The position numbers and the translations under genes are program-made. The notes under the pieces are model-generated. The model was not told the origin of the DNA. It saw nothing but the letters and a program-made list of their open reading frames with translations, and searched no databases. Source: Nocardia terpenica (lineage in GTDB: Bacteria > Actinomycetota > Actinomycetes > Mycobacteriales > Mycobacteriaceae). Taken from it: 64,000 nt of DNA. Position 1 is the stretch's first letter, and each line of letters begins with the position of its first letter. This document shows positions 7,821-15,132 of this stretch, one piece after another. The stretch spans positions 434,001 through 498,000 of the forward strand of contig NZ_JABMCZ010000003.1 in NCBI RefSeq assembly GCF_013186535.1, given 5' to 3'.

Positions 7821-8543
7821 CTATCTGCGTGGATTGCTGTGTCGGCTCCATGCGGCGATGAGTCCGGGGGTGGCGGCAAAAGCGAGTACGAGCATGGCGG
7901 GGATGCCGCCGCTGACGGCGAGGGCATGGTAGTGGTGGTGGACGTAGGCGGGCTGTGTCACGAGCAGTACGGCCATGGTGGCGACGTAGATCGCGCCGAC
8001 CGTCCCCATGCCGAGCAGGCCGAGCATGCTTGCTCGCAGGTCGGGGCCGGGTTGGGTGAGTTTGGCGGCTGCGGAGACGGCGAGCAGGACGAACGCGGAG
8101 CCCCAGACGGCGAGCGTCAGCCAGTCGTGGGCGATGCTCAGCGGGTTGGATAATGTGAATTCTTCTGCGTGCGTGCGGTATTCGGGTCCGAGCCGGTAGG
8201 TGATGATCATGCCGACGGCGGCCAGGAGCAGCCCGGCGCGCCACATGAGGAGCCGGGAGCGATAACGCGGATCGGTGGCCGGATCGCGGGAGGTGAAGGT
8301 CAGCGCGAGTTTTCCGAATTGGTAGAACCCGGCGACGGCGAGCAGATGCTGCACGATGATGCGCGGGCTCGCACCGGCGATGCCGGTGGTGTCGAGCCAT
8401 CGGCCGATGGAGGGGACGAAAATCACGGATGCGATTGCGAGGGCGAGCATTCCGACAGTCAATGGTCGGGTGCACGGGTCGAGACGCCAAAAGCGTAGGC
8501 GGACCAGGGCAATCGCGATGACGACGAGTACGGCGAGCAACAT
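7821..8543 (-). CDS. Multi-spanning membrane protein in the immunity module (MAB_1171c-like)
   Basis: 240 codons with about six or seven hydrophobic helices, for example MLLAVLVVIAIALV at the start, LTVGMLALAIASVIFV, and GAIYVATMAVLLVTQ. It lacks a soluble domain apart from short loops. Its stop codon abuts the integrase stop (7820/7821), so the genes are convergent. It lies 67 bp downstream of the HTH gene on the same strand, suggesting a two-gene operon. Similar membrane proteins sit beside XRE regulators in actinobacterial genomes and are sometimes called MAB_1171c-family putative transporters. Function is unknown; superinfection exclusion or a regulatory partnership with the HTH protein is possible. 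Confidence 0.7.
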   Translation of the reverse strand: MLLAVLVVIAIALVRLRFWRLDPCTRPLTVGMLALAIASVIFVPSIGRWLDTTGIAGASPRIIVQHLLAVAGFYQFGKLALTFTSRDPATDPRYRSRLLMWRAGLLLAAVGMIITYRLGPEYRTHAEEFTLSNPLSIAHDWLTLAVWGSAFVLLAVSAAAKLTQPGPDLRASMLGLLGMGTVGAIYVATMAVLLVTQPAYVHHHYHALAVSGGIPAMLVLAFAATPGLIAAWSRHSNPRR

Positions 8544-8609
8544 TTCCGCAGTGTAGAGAGGGTGACCGACAAGGGGGACCGGTTTGTCTCACGGCGGCTG
8601 GAAAGAGGC

Positions 8610-8903
8610 TCAGGTGCCGAGACCGAGTGCCTTGCGCAGTGCGGTGATGTTGGGTGGCAGTTCGGGTACCGCGCCTTGTTTCACCAAGTCTTCGGCCTCG
8701 TGCAGCAGGTCGGAGGCCCGCAGGCCGTAGATGCTGGCGATGGCGTGTAATTGTTCGATGTTGCAGGTTCGCTCGTCCCATTCGAGTCGGTTGTACGCGT
8801 TGCGGGACAGGCCGGTTGCTAGGTAGACGTCCTCGGCGGTGAGCCCGGCCTCGAGCCGCAGGCGTTTGATCACGTACGCCACCGCGGCGTTGAGCTCTGC
8901 CAT
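8610..8903 (-). CDS. XRE-family HTH transcriptional regulator
   Basis: 97 codons. The helix-turn-helix is LTAEDVYLATGLSRNAYNRLEWDERTCNIEQL, with the recognition helix near residues 33-42. The C-terminal tail LVKQGAVPELPPNITALRKALGLGT could dimerise. It lies in the leftward operon with the membrane protein. Upstream (8982-9068) are two inverted repeats, including a perfect 18-bp palindrome, which are candidate operators. It is one of two leftward XRE genes in the lysogeny module, so either may be the lysogenic repressor. Confidence 0.8.
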   Translation of the reverse strand: MAELNAAVAYVIKRLRLEAGLTAEDVYLATGLSRNAYNRLEWDERTCNIEQLHAIASIYGLRASDLLHEAEDLVKQGAVPELPPNITALRKALGLGT

Positions 8904-8981
8904 TCGCTGAGGCTACTTGTTTCGTTCGTGAAACTGGTGCCGGAAGAGTCACGGGCACAGCACAGCCGGGTTCGTTCCGCC

Positions 8982-9068
8982 ATACCACGGTATTAGGGGG
9001 TCGTTAGGGGGTTTTGCCAGCGGAGCGTTGGGTACTCCAGATGCCTTGCGTTGCCCCATATGGGGCAA
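8982..9068. promoter_or_regulatory. Candidate operator cluster upstream of the XRE/membrane protein operon
   Basis: ATACCACGGTAT (8982-8993) is an inverted repeat with arms ATACC/GGTAT. TTAGGGGGT occurs twice (8993-9001, 9004-9012). TTGCCCCATATGGGGCAA (9051-9068) is a perfect 18-bp palindrome. They lie in the 270-bp gap between the leftward HTH gene (start 8903) and the small rightward gene at 9174. Their position in the immunity region suggests repressor binding; no protein has been assigned to them. The rest of the gap holds no recognisable gene. Confidence 0.6.
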
Positions 9069-9173
9069 TACCCTGGGGGTCTGTTTTTTACCGAAGTTCG
9101 CTAGCAGATATCCGTCACACGGGCCCCTCACCGGGGGGTGGTGGCCCCGGCGGCGCTCATGCAGGGAGAGGAC

Positions 9174-9335
9174 ATGGGAGTGACAGACGCGCAGGTATCC
9201 GAGGCGGCGTTACGAGATCTGCGAGCCGCCGGAAGGTCGGTCTCGGTGGCGTGTGTGATCGTCGAAGCGCGCAGGCGCGGACTGGATCCAGGCGCGCTAC
9301 TGGATGCCGATTTCGCGCTCGACGCTGCCGACTAG
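9174..9335 (+). CDS. Small hypothetical protein in immunity region
   Basis: 53 codons from ATG 9174, or 51 from GTG 9180. The GTG is better spaced from the GGGAGAGG ribosome site at 9164-9171. The sequence is VTDAQVSEAALRDLRAAGRS then VSVACVIVEARRRGLDPGAL, and it ends in an acidic tail. It is predicted helical and could be a small DNA-binding or regulatory peptide, but no family is recognised. Its 3' end overlaps the convergent XRE gene by 39 bp. Coding is supported by the ribosome site and codon pattern only. Confidence 0.5.
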   Translation: MGVTDAQVSEAALRDLRAAGRSVSVACVIVEARRRGLDPGALLDADFALDAAD

Positions 9336-9593
9336 CTGACTCGGCTTGATCCCGAACGCCTTGCAGATCCGGTACATCTGGCCCATCGTCATCGATCGGT
9401 CGCCGCGTTCGAGGCGGCCGATTGTCTTCTTGTCCACGCCGATGGCCTCGGCGAGCTGTTCCTGATTCCATCCCCGCCTGGTGCGCAGGACGCGCAGTTC
9501 GATACCGACGGCCTTGTTGACCTGGGCGGTCTCGGCCTCGAAGTCCGCCGCCGCATGGCTCGGACTCGTTCCAGTGGTGTCCATACGGTCCAT
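9297..9593 (-). CDS. XRE-family repressor-like regulator (candidate lysogenic repressor)
   Basis: 98 codons from ATG 9593 (or 95 from ATG 9584); a longer open frame upstream runs through the divergent promoter and was not used. The HTH is LRVLRTRRGWNQEQLAEAIG then VDKKTIGRLERGDRSMTMGQ, a textbook XRE domain with little else. It faces away from the Cro-like gene at 9756 with a 162-bp intergenic region containing repeats. That is the classic repressor/Cro geometry, so this is the best candidate for the immunity repressor. It lacks a separate dimerisation or peptidase domain. Confidence 0.78.
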   Translation of the reverse strand: MDRMDTTGTSPSHAAADFEAETAQVNKAVGIELRVLRTRRGWNQEQLAEAIGVDKKTIGRLERGDRSMTMGQMYRICKAFGIKPSQLVGSVEREIGIQ

Positions 9594-9755
9594 TCTGGGG
9601 ACCGAACAGGGTCTGACGCAACTCGATCTTGCTGTGTGTTGATCACATCCCGTCACATCCCGCCACGTCCCGGGGTATCTCGGCAGTGACCGGAAGTGGA
9701 CTGAACAGAACTGTACTAGGTTGAAAGAGGACCGAAAGGGGTTTACGGTGGCGGT
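9594..9755. promoter_or_regulatory. Divergent repressor/Cro promoter region with tandem 10-bp repeats
   Basis: Three tandem 10-mers occur here: TCACATCCCG (9643-9652), TCACATCCCG (9653-9662) and CCACGTCCCG (9663-9672). Also present are ACAGAACTGT (near 9705-9714), an inverted repeat with a 2-bp centre, and the related words GGACCGAACAGG and GGACCGAAAGGG near the two start codons. One-turn spacing of the repeats suggests cooperative binding on one face of the helix. This is the likely lysis/lysogeny switch. Exact -10/-35 boxes are not obvious. Confidence 0.6.
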
Positions 9756-9983
9756 ATGGATCCTCTCAATGTCGCCACCGCCGACGCGGTACGGCGCGCG
9801 ATCCGGCGGGCCGGTGAAACGCAGTCGGCGGTAGCTCGTCACGTTGGCATCTCCTCGACCAGTTGGACGCGCCGGATGGGGGCACGGACCTCGTTCCGCG
9901 TGCCCGAACTGGTACGCATCGCCCGAGTGCTGGACATCGGCTTGGACGAGCTCACCGACAAAGCGATGGAGATTGTGTCGTGA
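9756..9983 (+). CDS. Cro-like small HTH DNA-binding protein
   Basis: 75 codons. AIRRAGETQSAVARHVGISS then TSWTRRMGARTSFRVPELVR fits an HTH with recognition helix near residues 33-44, followed by IARVLDIGLDELTDKAM, typical of XRE/Cro proteins. It is the first gene of the long rightward early operon and divergent from the XRE repressor. A role as Cro (shut-off of the repressor) or as early activator is inferred from position. It overlaps the next gene by 4 bp (GTGA). Confidence 0.78.
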   Translation: MDPLNVATADAVRRAIRRAGETQSAVARHVGISSTSWTRRMGARTSFRVPELVRIARVLDIGLDELTDKAMEIVS

Positions 9984-10153
9984 GCGCGCCAGACGATCGG
10001 CCGTGCCGTACGCCCGAGATGCAGGCGTGGATCGACGAGCAGCGTAAGCACTTCCCGCCGGAGTGGATCGACAGCGTCATTCGTGACATGCGCATGTACG
10101 AGCGAATCAATCGTGAGCGTGCCGCACGTACTGAGGCGGGCGAAGCCGCATGA
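9980..10153 (+). CDS. Small early phage protein, unknown
   Basis: 57 codons from GTG 9980, overlapping the Cro-like stop by 4 bp. The sequence is charged and helical: MQAWIDEQRKHFPPEWIDSV then IRDMRMYERINRERAARTEA. No cysteines, membrane segments or catalytic motifs are visible. Similar short proteins that open early operons of actinophages usually have no known function. Translational coupling to its neighbours through ATGA/GTGA overlaps supports it being a real gene. Confidence 0.65.
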   Translation: MSAPDDRPCRTPEMQAWIDEQRKHFPPEWIDSVIRDMRMYERINRERAARTEAGEAA

Positions 10154-10227
10154 ACGCCCTCTTCGTAACCGAAATCTTCTGTGCCGCAGTCTTGCTTGAG
10201 CTCGACGCTAACGAGGCCGAGCGGTGA
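10150..10227 (+). CDS. Very small ORF in early operon
   Basis: 25 codons, MNALFVTEIFCAAVLLELDA plus NEAER. It starts with ATG overlapping the preceding stop (CATGA) and its stop overlaps the next GTG (GTGA). The N-terminal 16 residues are hydrophobic, with one cysteine, followed by an acidic tail. Overlap coupling on both sides suggests it is translated, either as a small membrane-associated peptide or simply to deliver ribosomes to the next gene. No family is recognised. Confidence 0.45.
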   Translation: MNALFVTEIFCAAVLLELDANEAER

Positions 10228-10400
10228 GCACTCACCGTGTGAGTCTGCCCCTGCCGCAGCGCATTCCGCACCAGCGCGTCTCGCATATCGAGTGTGAGGC
10301 GTGGGAACTGCTCGGGCTTGTCGCGTCGTCGTCGGTGCCGATCCTGGCCGGTATTGCGGTGGGGTGGTCACTGACGAGTTGGGCGGTGGCGTTGCCGTGA
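10224..10400 (+). CDS. Small membrane protein in early operon
   Basis: 58 codons from GTG 10224. The first 35 residues are soluble (VSTHRVSLPLPQRIPHQRVS, one cysteine). The C-terminal part, LLGLVASSSVPILAGIAVGW then SLTSWAVALP, forms a probable membrane segment. It overlaps neighbours by 4 bp on both sides. Function unknown; small membrane proteins in early regions of temperate phages can affect superinfection or cell envelope, but nothing specific is visible here. Confidence 0.55.
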   Translation: MSTHRVSLPLPQRIPHQRVSHIECEAWELLGLVASSSVPILAGIAVGWSLTSWAVALP

Positions 10401-10693
10401 GCGTCGTGTTGATAGTTGTCGCCATCCTGGCGGTGGGTATGTGTGTCTGGCTGGAGCGCCGTGCCGCTGCGCATGTCCGGATGGCTGCCGTTTATGTCGC
10501 CAATGCCGCTGCGTGCGTGCGTCGTGCCGCTGAGCTGGCTGCCGCCGATCCGACGCCTGTTGAGCTCGATCACGTCGCCATCGCGCCGGTGCGTGCGTTG
10601 CGTGTGGTCGGTGCATCGTCTGCTCGCGCCGATGAGGAAAACAGCGCCGCCGGAGGCGCAGGTGCGCCCGCGTCGAGCGTCCGGCCTCGCTGA
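10397..10693 (+). CDS. Single-pass membrane protein, early operon
   Basis: 98 codons from GTG 10397. VSVVLIVVAILAVGMCVWLE is an N-terminal membrane anchor. It is followed by an alanine- and arginine-rich helical segment (HVRMAAVYVANAAACVRRAA) and a low-complexity tail ending ASSVRPR. The tail has no motif. It is coupled by overlap to the preceding membrane protein, so the two may work together. Unknown function. Confidence 0.55.
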   Translation: MSVVLIVVAILAVGMCVWLERRAAAHVRMAAVYVANAAACVRRAAELAAADPTPVELDHVAIAPVRALRVVGASSARADEENSAAGGAGAPASSVRPR

Positions 10694-10780
10694 CACAGCC
10701 CAATTAATGCCGAGGTCATGACTCGGACAGGGACCTGTTCCGAGATACGCCATTCCGAGAGAACGGAGGGATTCCACCTA
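10694..10780. promoter_or_regulatory. Short intergenic with imperfect inverted repeat
   Basis: TCGGACAGG (10723-10731) and CCTGTTCCGA (10734-10743) form an imperfect dyad, and the related word ATTCCGAGAGAACGGA follows (about 10752-10767). The only break of any size in the early operon occurs here, followed by a fresh GGAGGG ribosome site for the next gene. It may be an internal operator or promoter. No clear -10/-35 pair was identified. Confidence 0.35.
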
Positions 10781-10966
10781 ATGGGTAAGTGCAGAGTCGG
10801 AGACGTAGGCCGCATCCCGGCTGCCAACCTTGTTGCTGCGGTCGGCCTGGGTGAGCTGGCGAAAGACCTCGCTTTCCTCGATCATCCCGAGCTGGCGGAC
10901 CGCGTGCGCGCCATCCTCGCCCAGTTGGGCTATGCCGCCCGGGCGGTGGAGGGAGCGCCGTTGTGA
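10781..10966 (+). CDS. Small early phage protein, unknown
   Basis: 61 codons from ATG 10781, chosen because GGAGGG (10765-10770) lies 10 bases before it. An earlier in-frame ATG at 10718 would run through the inverted repeat. The sequence MGKCRVGDVGRIPAANLVAA then VGLGELAKDLAFLDHPELAD is helical and ends VEGAPL. It overlaps the next gene by 4 bp. It resembles small proteins without assigned function in actinophages. Confidence 0.6.
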   Translation: MGKCRVGDVGRIPAANLVAAVGLGELAKDLAFLDHPELADRVRAILAQLGYAARAVEGAPL

Positions 10967-11676
10967 CGCCACCGCTATCGATGTCCGCAGTCGATGCCCG
11001 CGACTTGACCGAGCGAATCAAGGTCGGGGTCGAGGCTGTCTGGGAGCTGATTCGGCGGGCGTACCTGACGCGGGCATGGGCCGTGCTCGGCTATCGCTCG
11101 TGGGACGACTACTGCACGCGGGAGTTCGGTGCGAGTCGGTTGCGTCTGCCGCGTGAGGAACGGCACGAGATCGTCGTGTCGATGCGCGAGATCGGCATGA
11201 GCACCCGCGCCATCGCGGCAGCAACAGGCGTCAGCAAGAACACCATCACCGAGGATCTGCGTCAGGTGTCCCAATCTGGGACACCTGAACCAGAAGCGAT
11301 TGCCGGTATCGATGGGAGAACATACCCGCCTTCGGCCTCGAAACCACCGGTCACGGATCTGATTTCGGCTAACGAGCTGGCGGAGTTGAACTCCGCGATC
11401 ACCGCCCCCGCGCCGACCATCGTCACGCCGGGCCCGCTGGGGGAGAAGCCGCTGCCGCGCCCCCGCAATCGCGCGCCGCTGCCAGATTCGTTCTCGCATA
11501 AGGCGTTTGAGCTGACCAGGGCTGCGGAAAGTTTGAAAGGCAAGACAGACGACGACCGGTTTGCTCGCAACGCCGAGGAGATCGCCCGCAAGAACCTCGG
11601 TGACCTCATCCGCGCCCGAGACGCCGTGCAGTACGTCATCGACCGGTTGACCAACCAACAGAAAGGCATTTCATGA
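10963..11676 (+). CDS. HTH DNA-binding protein (ParB/KorB-like helix-turn-helix)
   Basis: 237 codons from GTG 10963. Residues 8-65 contain YLTRAWAVLGYRSWDDYCTR, a sterile-alpha-like helical segment often seen before an HTH in actinobacterial mobile elements. The HTH is MSTRAIAAATGVSKNTITED around residues 79-98, followed by a proline-rich linker. The C-terminal helices (SHKAFELTRAAESLKGKTDD, then RFARNAEEIARKNLGDLIRA) may dimerise. It is paired with a ParB-nuclease-like gene immediately downstream, suggesting DNA replication, partition or transcription control. Exact role unknown. Confidence 0.7.
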   Translation: MTPPLSMSAVDARDLTERIKVGVEAVWELIRRAYLTRAWAVLGYRSWDDYCTREFGASRLRLPREERHEIVVSMREIGMSTRAIAAATGVSKNTITEDLRQVSQSGTPEPEAIAGIDGRTYPPSASKPPVTDLISANELAELNSAITAPAPTIVTPGPLGEKPLPRPRNRAPLPDSFSHKAFELTRAAESLKGKTDDDRFARNAEEIARKNLGDLIRARDAVQYVIDRLTNQQKGIS

Positions 11677-12566
11677 CACCTTCGTCCCTGCAGCGCCACG
11701 GTGACCGGCTGGCCCTGGCCGCCGACACCATCTCCACCGACGTGGTGCTGGTCAGCAGCGCTACGGCTCGCCGGTGGCTGGCCAGTCATCGGCGGAATCG
11801 GCCGTTGTCGAAGCAGAGCGTTGCCCGCTACCAGTCCGATATGGCCGCGGGGTTGTGGACGTTCGCCGCGGACCCGATCCGGTTCGATGTGGAGGGCCAT
11901 TTGATCGACGGGCGGCATCGCCTGGTGGCGCTGGCCGGGTGCGCGCCGCCGTTGTCGCTGCCGTTCCTGGTCGTGCGTGGCCTGCCCACCGAGGCGCAAC
12001 TGGTGATGGATCAGGGCCGCAAACGCAACGCCGGGCAGCAGTTGTCCATGCTGGGGGTGAAGAACGCGACCACCATCGCGGCCGGGGTGCGGATTCTGCT
12101 GTTGTGGGACAGCGGCTTGCTGTTCAGGGACAACAAGCTGGCCACCCGGATCACCGTGCCGATCATCCAGCAGTGGGTGTCGGGTAATCCGGGGCCGGTC
12201 GAGTTCGTCAACGACCGACTCAGCCTGATCGTCAGTACCGATGCTGCTCCGTCGGTGGCGACCGCGTTCGCGCTGAAAACCGGCGCCGCCGCTGCCGATA
12301 TCACCGAGTTGTTCTTCCGGGAGTTGCACGATCTGACCGGCCTGGCCGAGGGCAGTCCGATTCTCGCGTTGGACAGGCGATTTAGGCGCTTGCGCCGCGA
12401 GTCGATCACGATGCCGATCCGTGATCAGCTCGCGCTGTTCATCCAGGCATGGAACGCCTGGCTGGCCAACAAGACGGTGGCGAAGTTCCAGCGCCCCCGC
12501 GGCGGCACCTGGACCGCAGAATCCTTCCCCCGGCCCGACATCACCGGATCGGCGGGGTGGCAATGA
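11673..12566 (+). CDS. ParB-like nuclease-fold phage protein
   Basis: 297 codons. The region WTFAADPIRFDVEGHLIDGR then HRLVALAGC carries the DGxHR signature of the ParB/Srx nuclease fold, preceded by RPLSKQSVARYQSDMAAGLW. The C-terminal 200 residues are helical, with EAQLVMDQGRKRNAGQQLSM as a conserved-looking segment. Phage proteins of this class are common and usually annotated only as ParB-like; CTP or DNA binding is known for true ParB but not established here. It overlaps both neighbours by 4 bp. Confidence 0.75.
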   Translation: MTPSSLQRHGDRLALAADTISTDVVLVSSATARRWLASHRRNRPLSKQSVARYQSDMAAGLWTFAADPIRFDVEGHLIDGRHRLVALAGCAPPLSLPFLVVRGLPTEAQLVMDQGRKRNAGQQLSMLGVKNATTIAAGVRILLLWDSGLLFRDNKLATRITVPIIQQWVSGNPGPVEFVNDRLSLIVSTDAAPSVATAFALKTGAAAADITELFFRELHDLTGLAEGSPILALDRRFRRLRRESITMPIRDQLALFIQAWNAWLANKTVAKFQRPRGGTWTAESFPRPDITGSAGWQ

Positions 12567-12880
12567 GGATATGGACCGACCACGAGACGGGCGCGGAGAT
12601 CACCCAGGCCCGTAGCACCCGTGAGACGGTGTCGCTGCGCGCGGCTCCCGAGCCCGGCGACCTGTACCTCGACGAGCTGCGTGAATTGGTCACGCGCAGT
12701 GCGCATCTGCCCGGTACCGCGGTCGTGTTGTGCCGCCCGGACAGGATCGATGTCGAGTACGTCGACCACGGCACCGCGGCCGATATCGAGATACCCGGCG
12801 ACGAGGACCAGGCCGACCCCGGCGCGGCGTGGGATCGGGCCCGCGATCGTGAGCTAGACGAGCGTTCGGGCGTGTGGTGA
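12563..12880 (+). CDS. Hypothetical phage protein, acidic
   Basis: 105 codons from ATG 12563, overlapping the ParB-like stop. It starts MRIWTDHETGAEITQARSTR and has a short strand-rich centre, PGTAVVLCRPDRIDVEYVDH, then a strongly acidic C-terminus (GDEDQADPGAAWDRARDREL). No signal peptide, membrane helix or metal motif is seen. It belongs to the early operon by spacing alone. Function unknown. Confidence 0.6.
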   Translation: MRIWTDHETGAEITQARSTRETVSLRAAPEPGDLYLDELRELVTRSAHLPGTAVVLCRPDRIDVEYVDHGTAADIEIPGDEDQADPGAAWDRARDRELDERSGVW

Positions 12881-13137
12881 TGGCTCGGTACACCGATTTG
12901 GATCGGTGCGCGGCCGATGCGCTCGACCTGTGCGAGTGCGTGCGCGAGAGGGGGCCGCTGGAAACCTATCGGCACTTGGCCGCACTATGCGCGCGCGATC
13001 CCGAGAGGATGGCCCAAATCCTCATGACTCTAGCGGCTTTCGTTGATTTCGAGTCGCCGTTGAGTGTTCTGCGTGCGCGCGTCGACGCGATCGTGGAGGG
13101 CCGTGTGCGGGCCGCTGGGCGGGTGGTGACGGCGTGA
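12880..13137 (+). CDS. Small helical phage protein, unknown
   Basis: 85 codons from ATG 12880, sharing one base with the preceding stop codon. ADALDLCECVRERGPLETYR then HLAALCARDPERMAQILMTL gives a compact helical protein with three cysteines that do not form a recognisable zinc site. It is followed by a 4-bp overlap with the exonuclease gene, which suggests coupling. It may be an accessory to the recombination genes that follow, but this is only inferred from position. Confidence 0.6.
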   Translation: MARYTDLDRCAADALDLCECVRERGPLETYRHLAALCARDPERMAQILMTLAAFVDFESPLSVLRARVDAIVEGRVRAAGRVVTA

Positions 13138-14057
13138 GCCACGACGTCTGCCCGGTCACTGACCTGTACACCGAAGAATGCGACTGCCCGCGGCACCGGG
13201 CGAACGAGACCGTCGGGGCGCTAACGGGATTCGCGCCTGGTCTCTATCCGAATGTGCCCGAGTGGGTGTACCACGGCGGCGACCCGCGGACGTCGCTGTC
13301 GTCCAGTGGTGCGCGTGATCTGCTAGAAGTGGTTCCGTCGCAATGGATCTACGACCGCGAACACCCGAATCGAGAGCCGAGCGAGGCGCTCGAGTTCGGT
13401 ACAGCGGTGCACACACTCGCACTCAGTGTCGGCGCGGCGGTGGTCGAGGTGACCGCGGGGGACTGGCGCACCAAGGACGCGCAGCGCCAGCGGGCCGAGG
13501 CGCGCGCCGCCGGACAGGTGCCGCTGCTCACCCGCCAGTACCGGGCGGCTCGCACGATGGCCGACAACCTGCGCTTGCATCCACGTTTGGCGCGTGCCCT
13601 GGAGCGGGGCACGCCGGAGATGTCGGGCTATTGGCTCGACGGGGAAACCGGTGTGCTGCGCCGGTTCCGGACCGATTGCCTGTATACGGCGCCGAGCGGC
13701 GCGGTGCTCGGCATCGACGTGAAGACCGCCGACACCGCCGATCCCGCGAAGTTCCTCAAATCGGTGCTCGCGTTCGGCTACGACATGCAAAACGACTGGT
13801 ACGCCGACGGTCTCGACCATCTGCTCGGCGCCTGGCCCGCGTTCGTGTTCGCGGTCGTCGCGAAGAAGCCGCCGCATCTGGTGTCGGTCGTCGAACTCAC
13901 GCCCGAGTGGCTCGACCGCGGTCGCCGCCGCAACCGCGCAGCGCTGGATCTGTTCGCCCGCTGCCGCGCCGCCGACCACTGGCCCGGCTACGGCGCCGAC
14001 ATCCATCAACTCGATATGCCCGCATGGCTGCACAAGCAGGAGGAATACGCCCGATGA
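13134..14057 (+). CDS. RecE-like PD-(D/E)XK exonuclease
   Basis: 307 codons from GTG 13134. The lambda-exonuclease/RecE-like fold is indicated by ALEFGTAVHTLALS (helix with the conserved H), RRFRTDCLYTAPSG, then AVLGIDVKTADTADPAKFLK, which holds the D-x-K metal and catalytic residues, and YADGLDHLLGAWPAFVFAVV. The N-terminus has several cysteines (CPVTDLYTEECDC) that may bind metal. The enzyme would resect double-stranded ends to give 3' overhangs for the RecT protein encoded 4 bp downstream. Confidence 0.85.
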   Translation: MSHDVCPVTDLYTEECDCPRHRANETVGALTGFAPGLYPNVPEWVYHGGDPRTSLSSSGARDLLEVVPSQWIYDREHPNREPSEALEFGTAVHTLALSVGAAVVEVTAGDWRTKDAQRQRAEARAAGQVPLLTRQYRAARTMADNLRLHPRLARALERGTPEMSGYWLDGETGVLRRFRTDCLYTAPSGAVLGIDVKTADTADPAKFLKSVLAFGYDMQNDWYADGLDHLLGAWPAFVFAVVAKKPPHLVSVVELTPEWLDRGRRRNRAALDLFARCRAADHWPGYGADIHQLDMPAWLHKQEEYAR

Positions 14058-14848
14058 CCACCGAACTCGTCTCCGCCGGTGCCGACTACACGCCGTCGAC
14101 CCTTGCCCCGGCCGGTACGGCGTCGGCCGCGCTGGCGATGCTGCAGGCGCACGCCGAGATGATGCAGACCGCCTACACGCTCGCCGAGGCCATGGTGAAA
14201 ACCGCGCTGGTGCCCGCGGTCTACCGCGGCAAGGCCGAGGACGCGGCGGCGGCGATCCTGTACGGCGCCGAGCTCGGCCTGAACCCGATCCAGAGCGTGC
14301 AGCAGGTGTTCCCGGTCCACGGGCAACCGTCGGTCTACGCGCGGACCATGGTCGCGTTGCTGAAGGCCCGCGGCTACCGGATCCACACCGTCGACAGCAG
14401 TGACACCGCGGTCACGGTCGCGGGGTGCTCACCCGGCGGCGAAGAGGAACACAGCACGTGGACGATCGAGCGCGCCCGCACCGCCGGATACGTGCCGACG
14501 CTGGATGAGAAGACCGGCAAGTACAAGACCAACACGAACGGCAAGCTGATCGGGAACGAGAAGTACCTCAGCGATCCGCAAGCGATGCTTTACGCCAAGG
14601 CCGCAGCCGAGGTGTGCCGCCGCCTCGCGCCCGATGTGCTGCTCGGCATCGCCTACACCCGCGAGGATCTCGAATCCGAGCCCGACACCGCGCCACCGAT
14701 CCGCGTGCCCTCCCAGCGCGTGACACCCAGCGCCGCCGACATCCTCGAAGAAGCCGCCGCCGATTCGGTCGAGAAACCGGACGCGGCAGCCGAATCCGAG
14801 CAGCTACCCATCGACGCCACCCCGGCCGAGGGAAACGAGACCGCGTGA
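14054..14848 (+). CDS. recT: RecT-family single-strand annealing protein
   Basis: 264 codons from ATG 14054. The core includes LVPAVYRGKAEDAAAAILYG, AELGLNPIQSVQQVFPVHGQ, PSVYARTMVALLKARGYRIH and EKYLSDPQAMLYAKAAAEVC then RRLAPDVLLGI, all typical of RecT. The C-terminal 60 residues are acidic and probably disordered, a usual site for interaction with host proteins. With the adjacent RecE-like nuclease it forms a phage homologous-recombination pair for repair or replication of phage DNA. Confidence 0.9.
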   Translation: MTTELVSAGADYTPSTLAPAGTASAALAMLQAHAEMMQTAYTLAEAMVKTALVPAVYRGKAEDAAAAILYGAELGLNPIQSVQQVFPVHGQPSVYARTMVALLKARGYRIHTVDSSDTAVTVAGCSPGGEEEHSTWTIERARTAGYVPTLDEKTGKYKTNTNGKLIGNEKYLSDPQAMLYAKAAAEVCRRLAPDVLLGIAYTREDLESEPDTAPPIRVPSQRVTPSAADILEEAAADSVEKPDAAAESEQLPIDATPAEGNETA

Positions 14849-15132
14849 TGAGCAGTTACCACGAGGCCAAAGCATTCGAGGCACTGTCCACGTTGCCCCG
14901 CGAGATCGGCATCTTGACCGAACTTGAGATCAGCAGCGCCGCAACCGCGCACGCGTTGCTCGCGCTGGTCGGCAAGCTCGGCGAACTCGTCGAGCAGCAA
15001 CGGGCGGCGAACGTCCTCGCCGCAATCGGTTCCGGCGCGCTGGATTCGGCAGACGGCCTCGCTCACGCTCGTGCGTTCATCGCAGCCCAGTTCGGTACCG
15101 GAGACGGCGATGGTCGAGCCGCATTTCGCTGA
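14848..15132 (+). CDS. Small helical phage protein, unknown
   Basis: 94 codons from ATG 14848, which shares its first base with the preceding stop codon. Helical throughout, with AATAHALLALVGKLGELVEQ then QRAANVLAAIGSGALDSADG. No DNA-binding or metal motif. The last 23 bp overlap the start of the methyltransferase gene in a different frame. It lies between recombination and modification genes and is likely expressed with them. Confidence 0.6.
   Translation: MSSYHEAKAFEALSTLPREIGILTELEISSAATAHALLALVGKLGELVEQQRAANVLAAIGSGALDSADGLAHARAFIAAQFGTGDGDGRAAFR

Noticed and set aside
9594..9842. Extended N-terminus for the XRE repressor at 9297
   Set aside because: The extra 83 codons run through the divergent promoter and into the Cro-like gene; the added sequence is not HTH-like. 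ATG 9593 was used.
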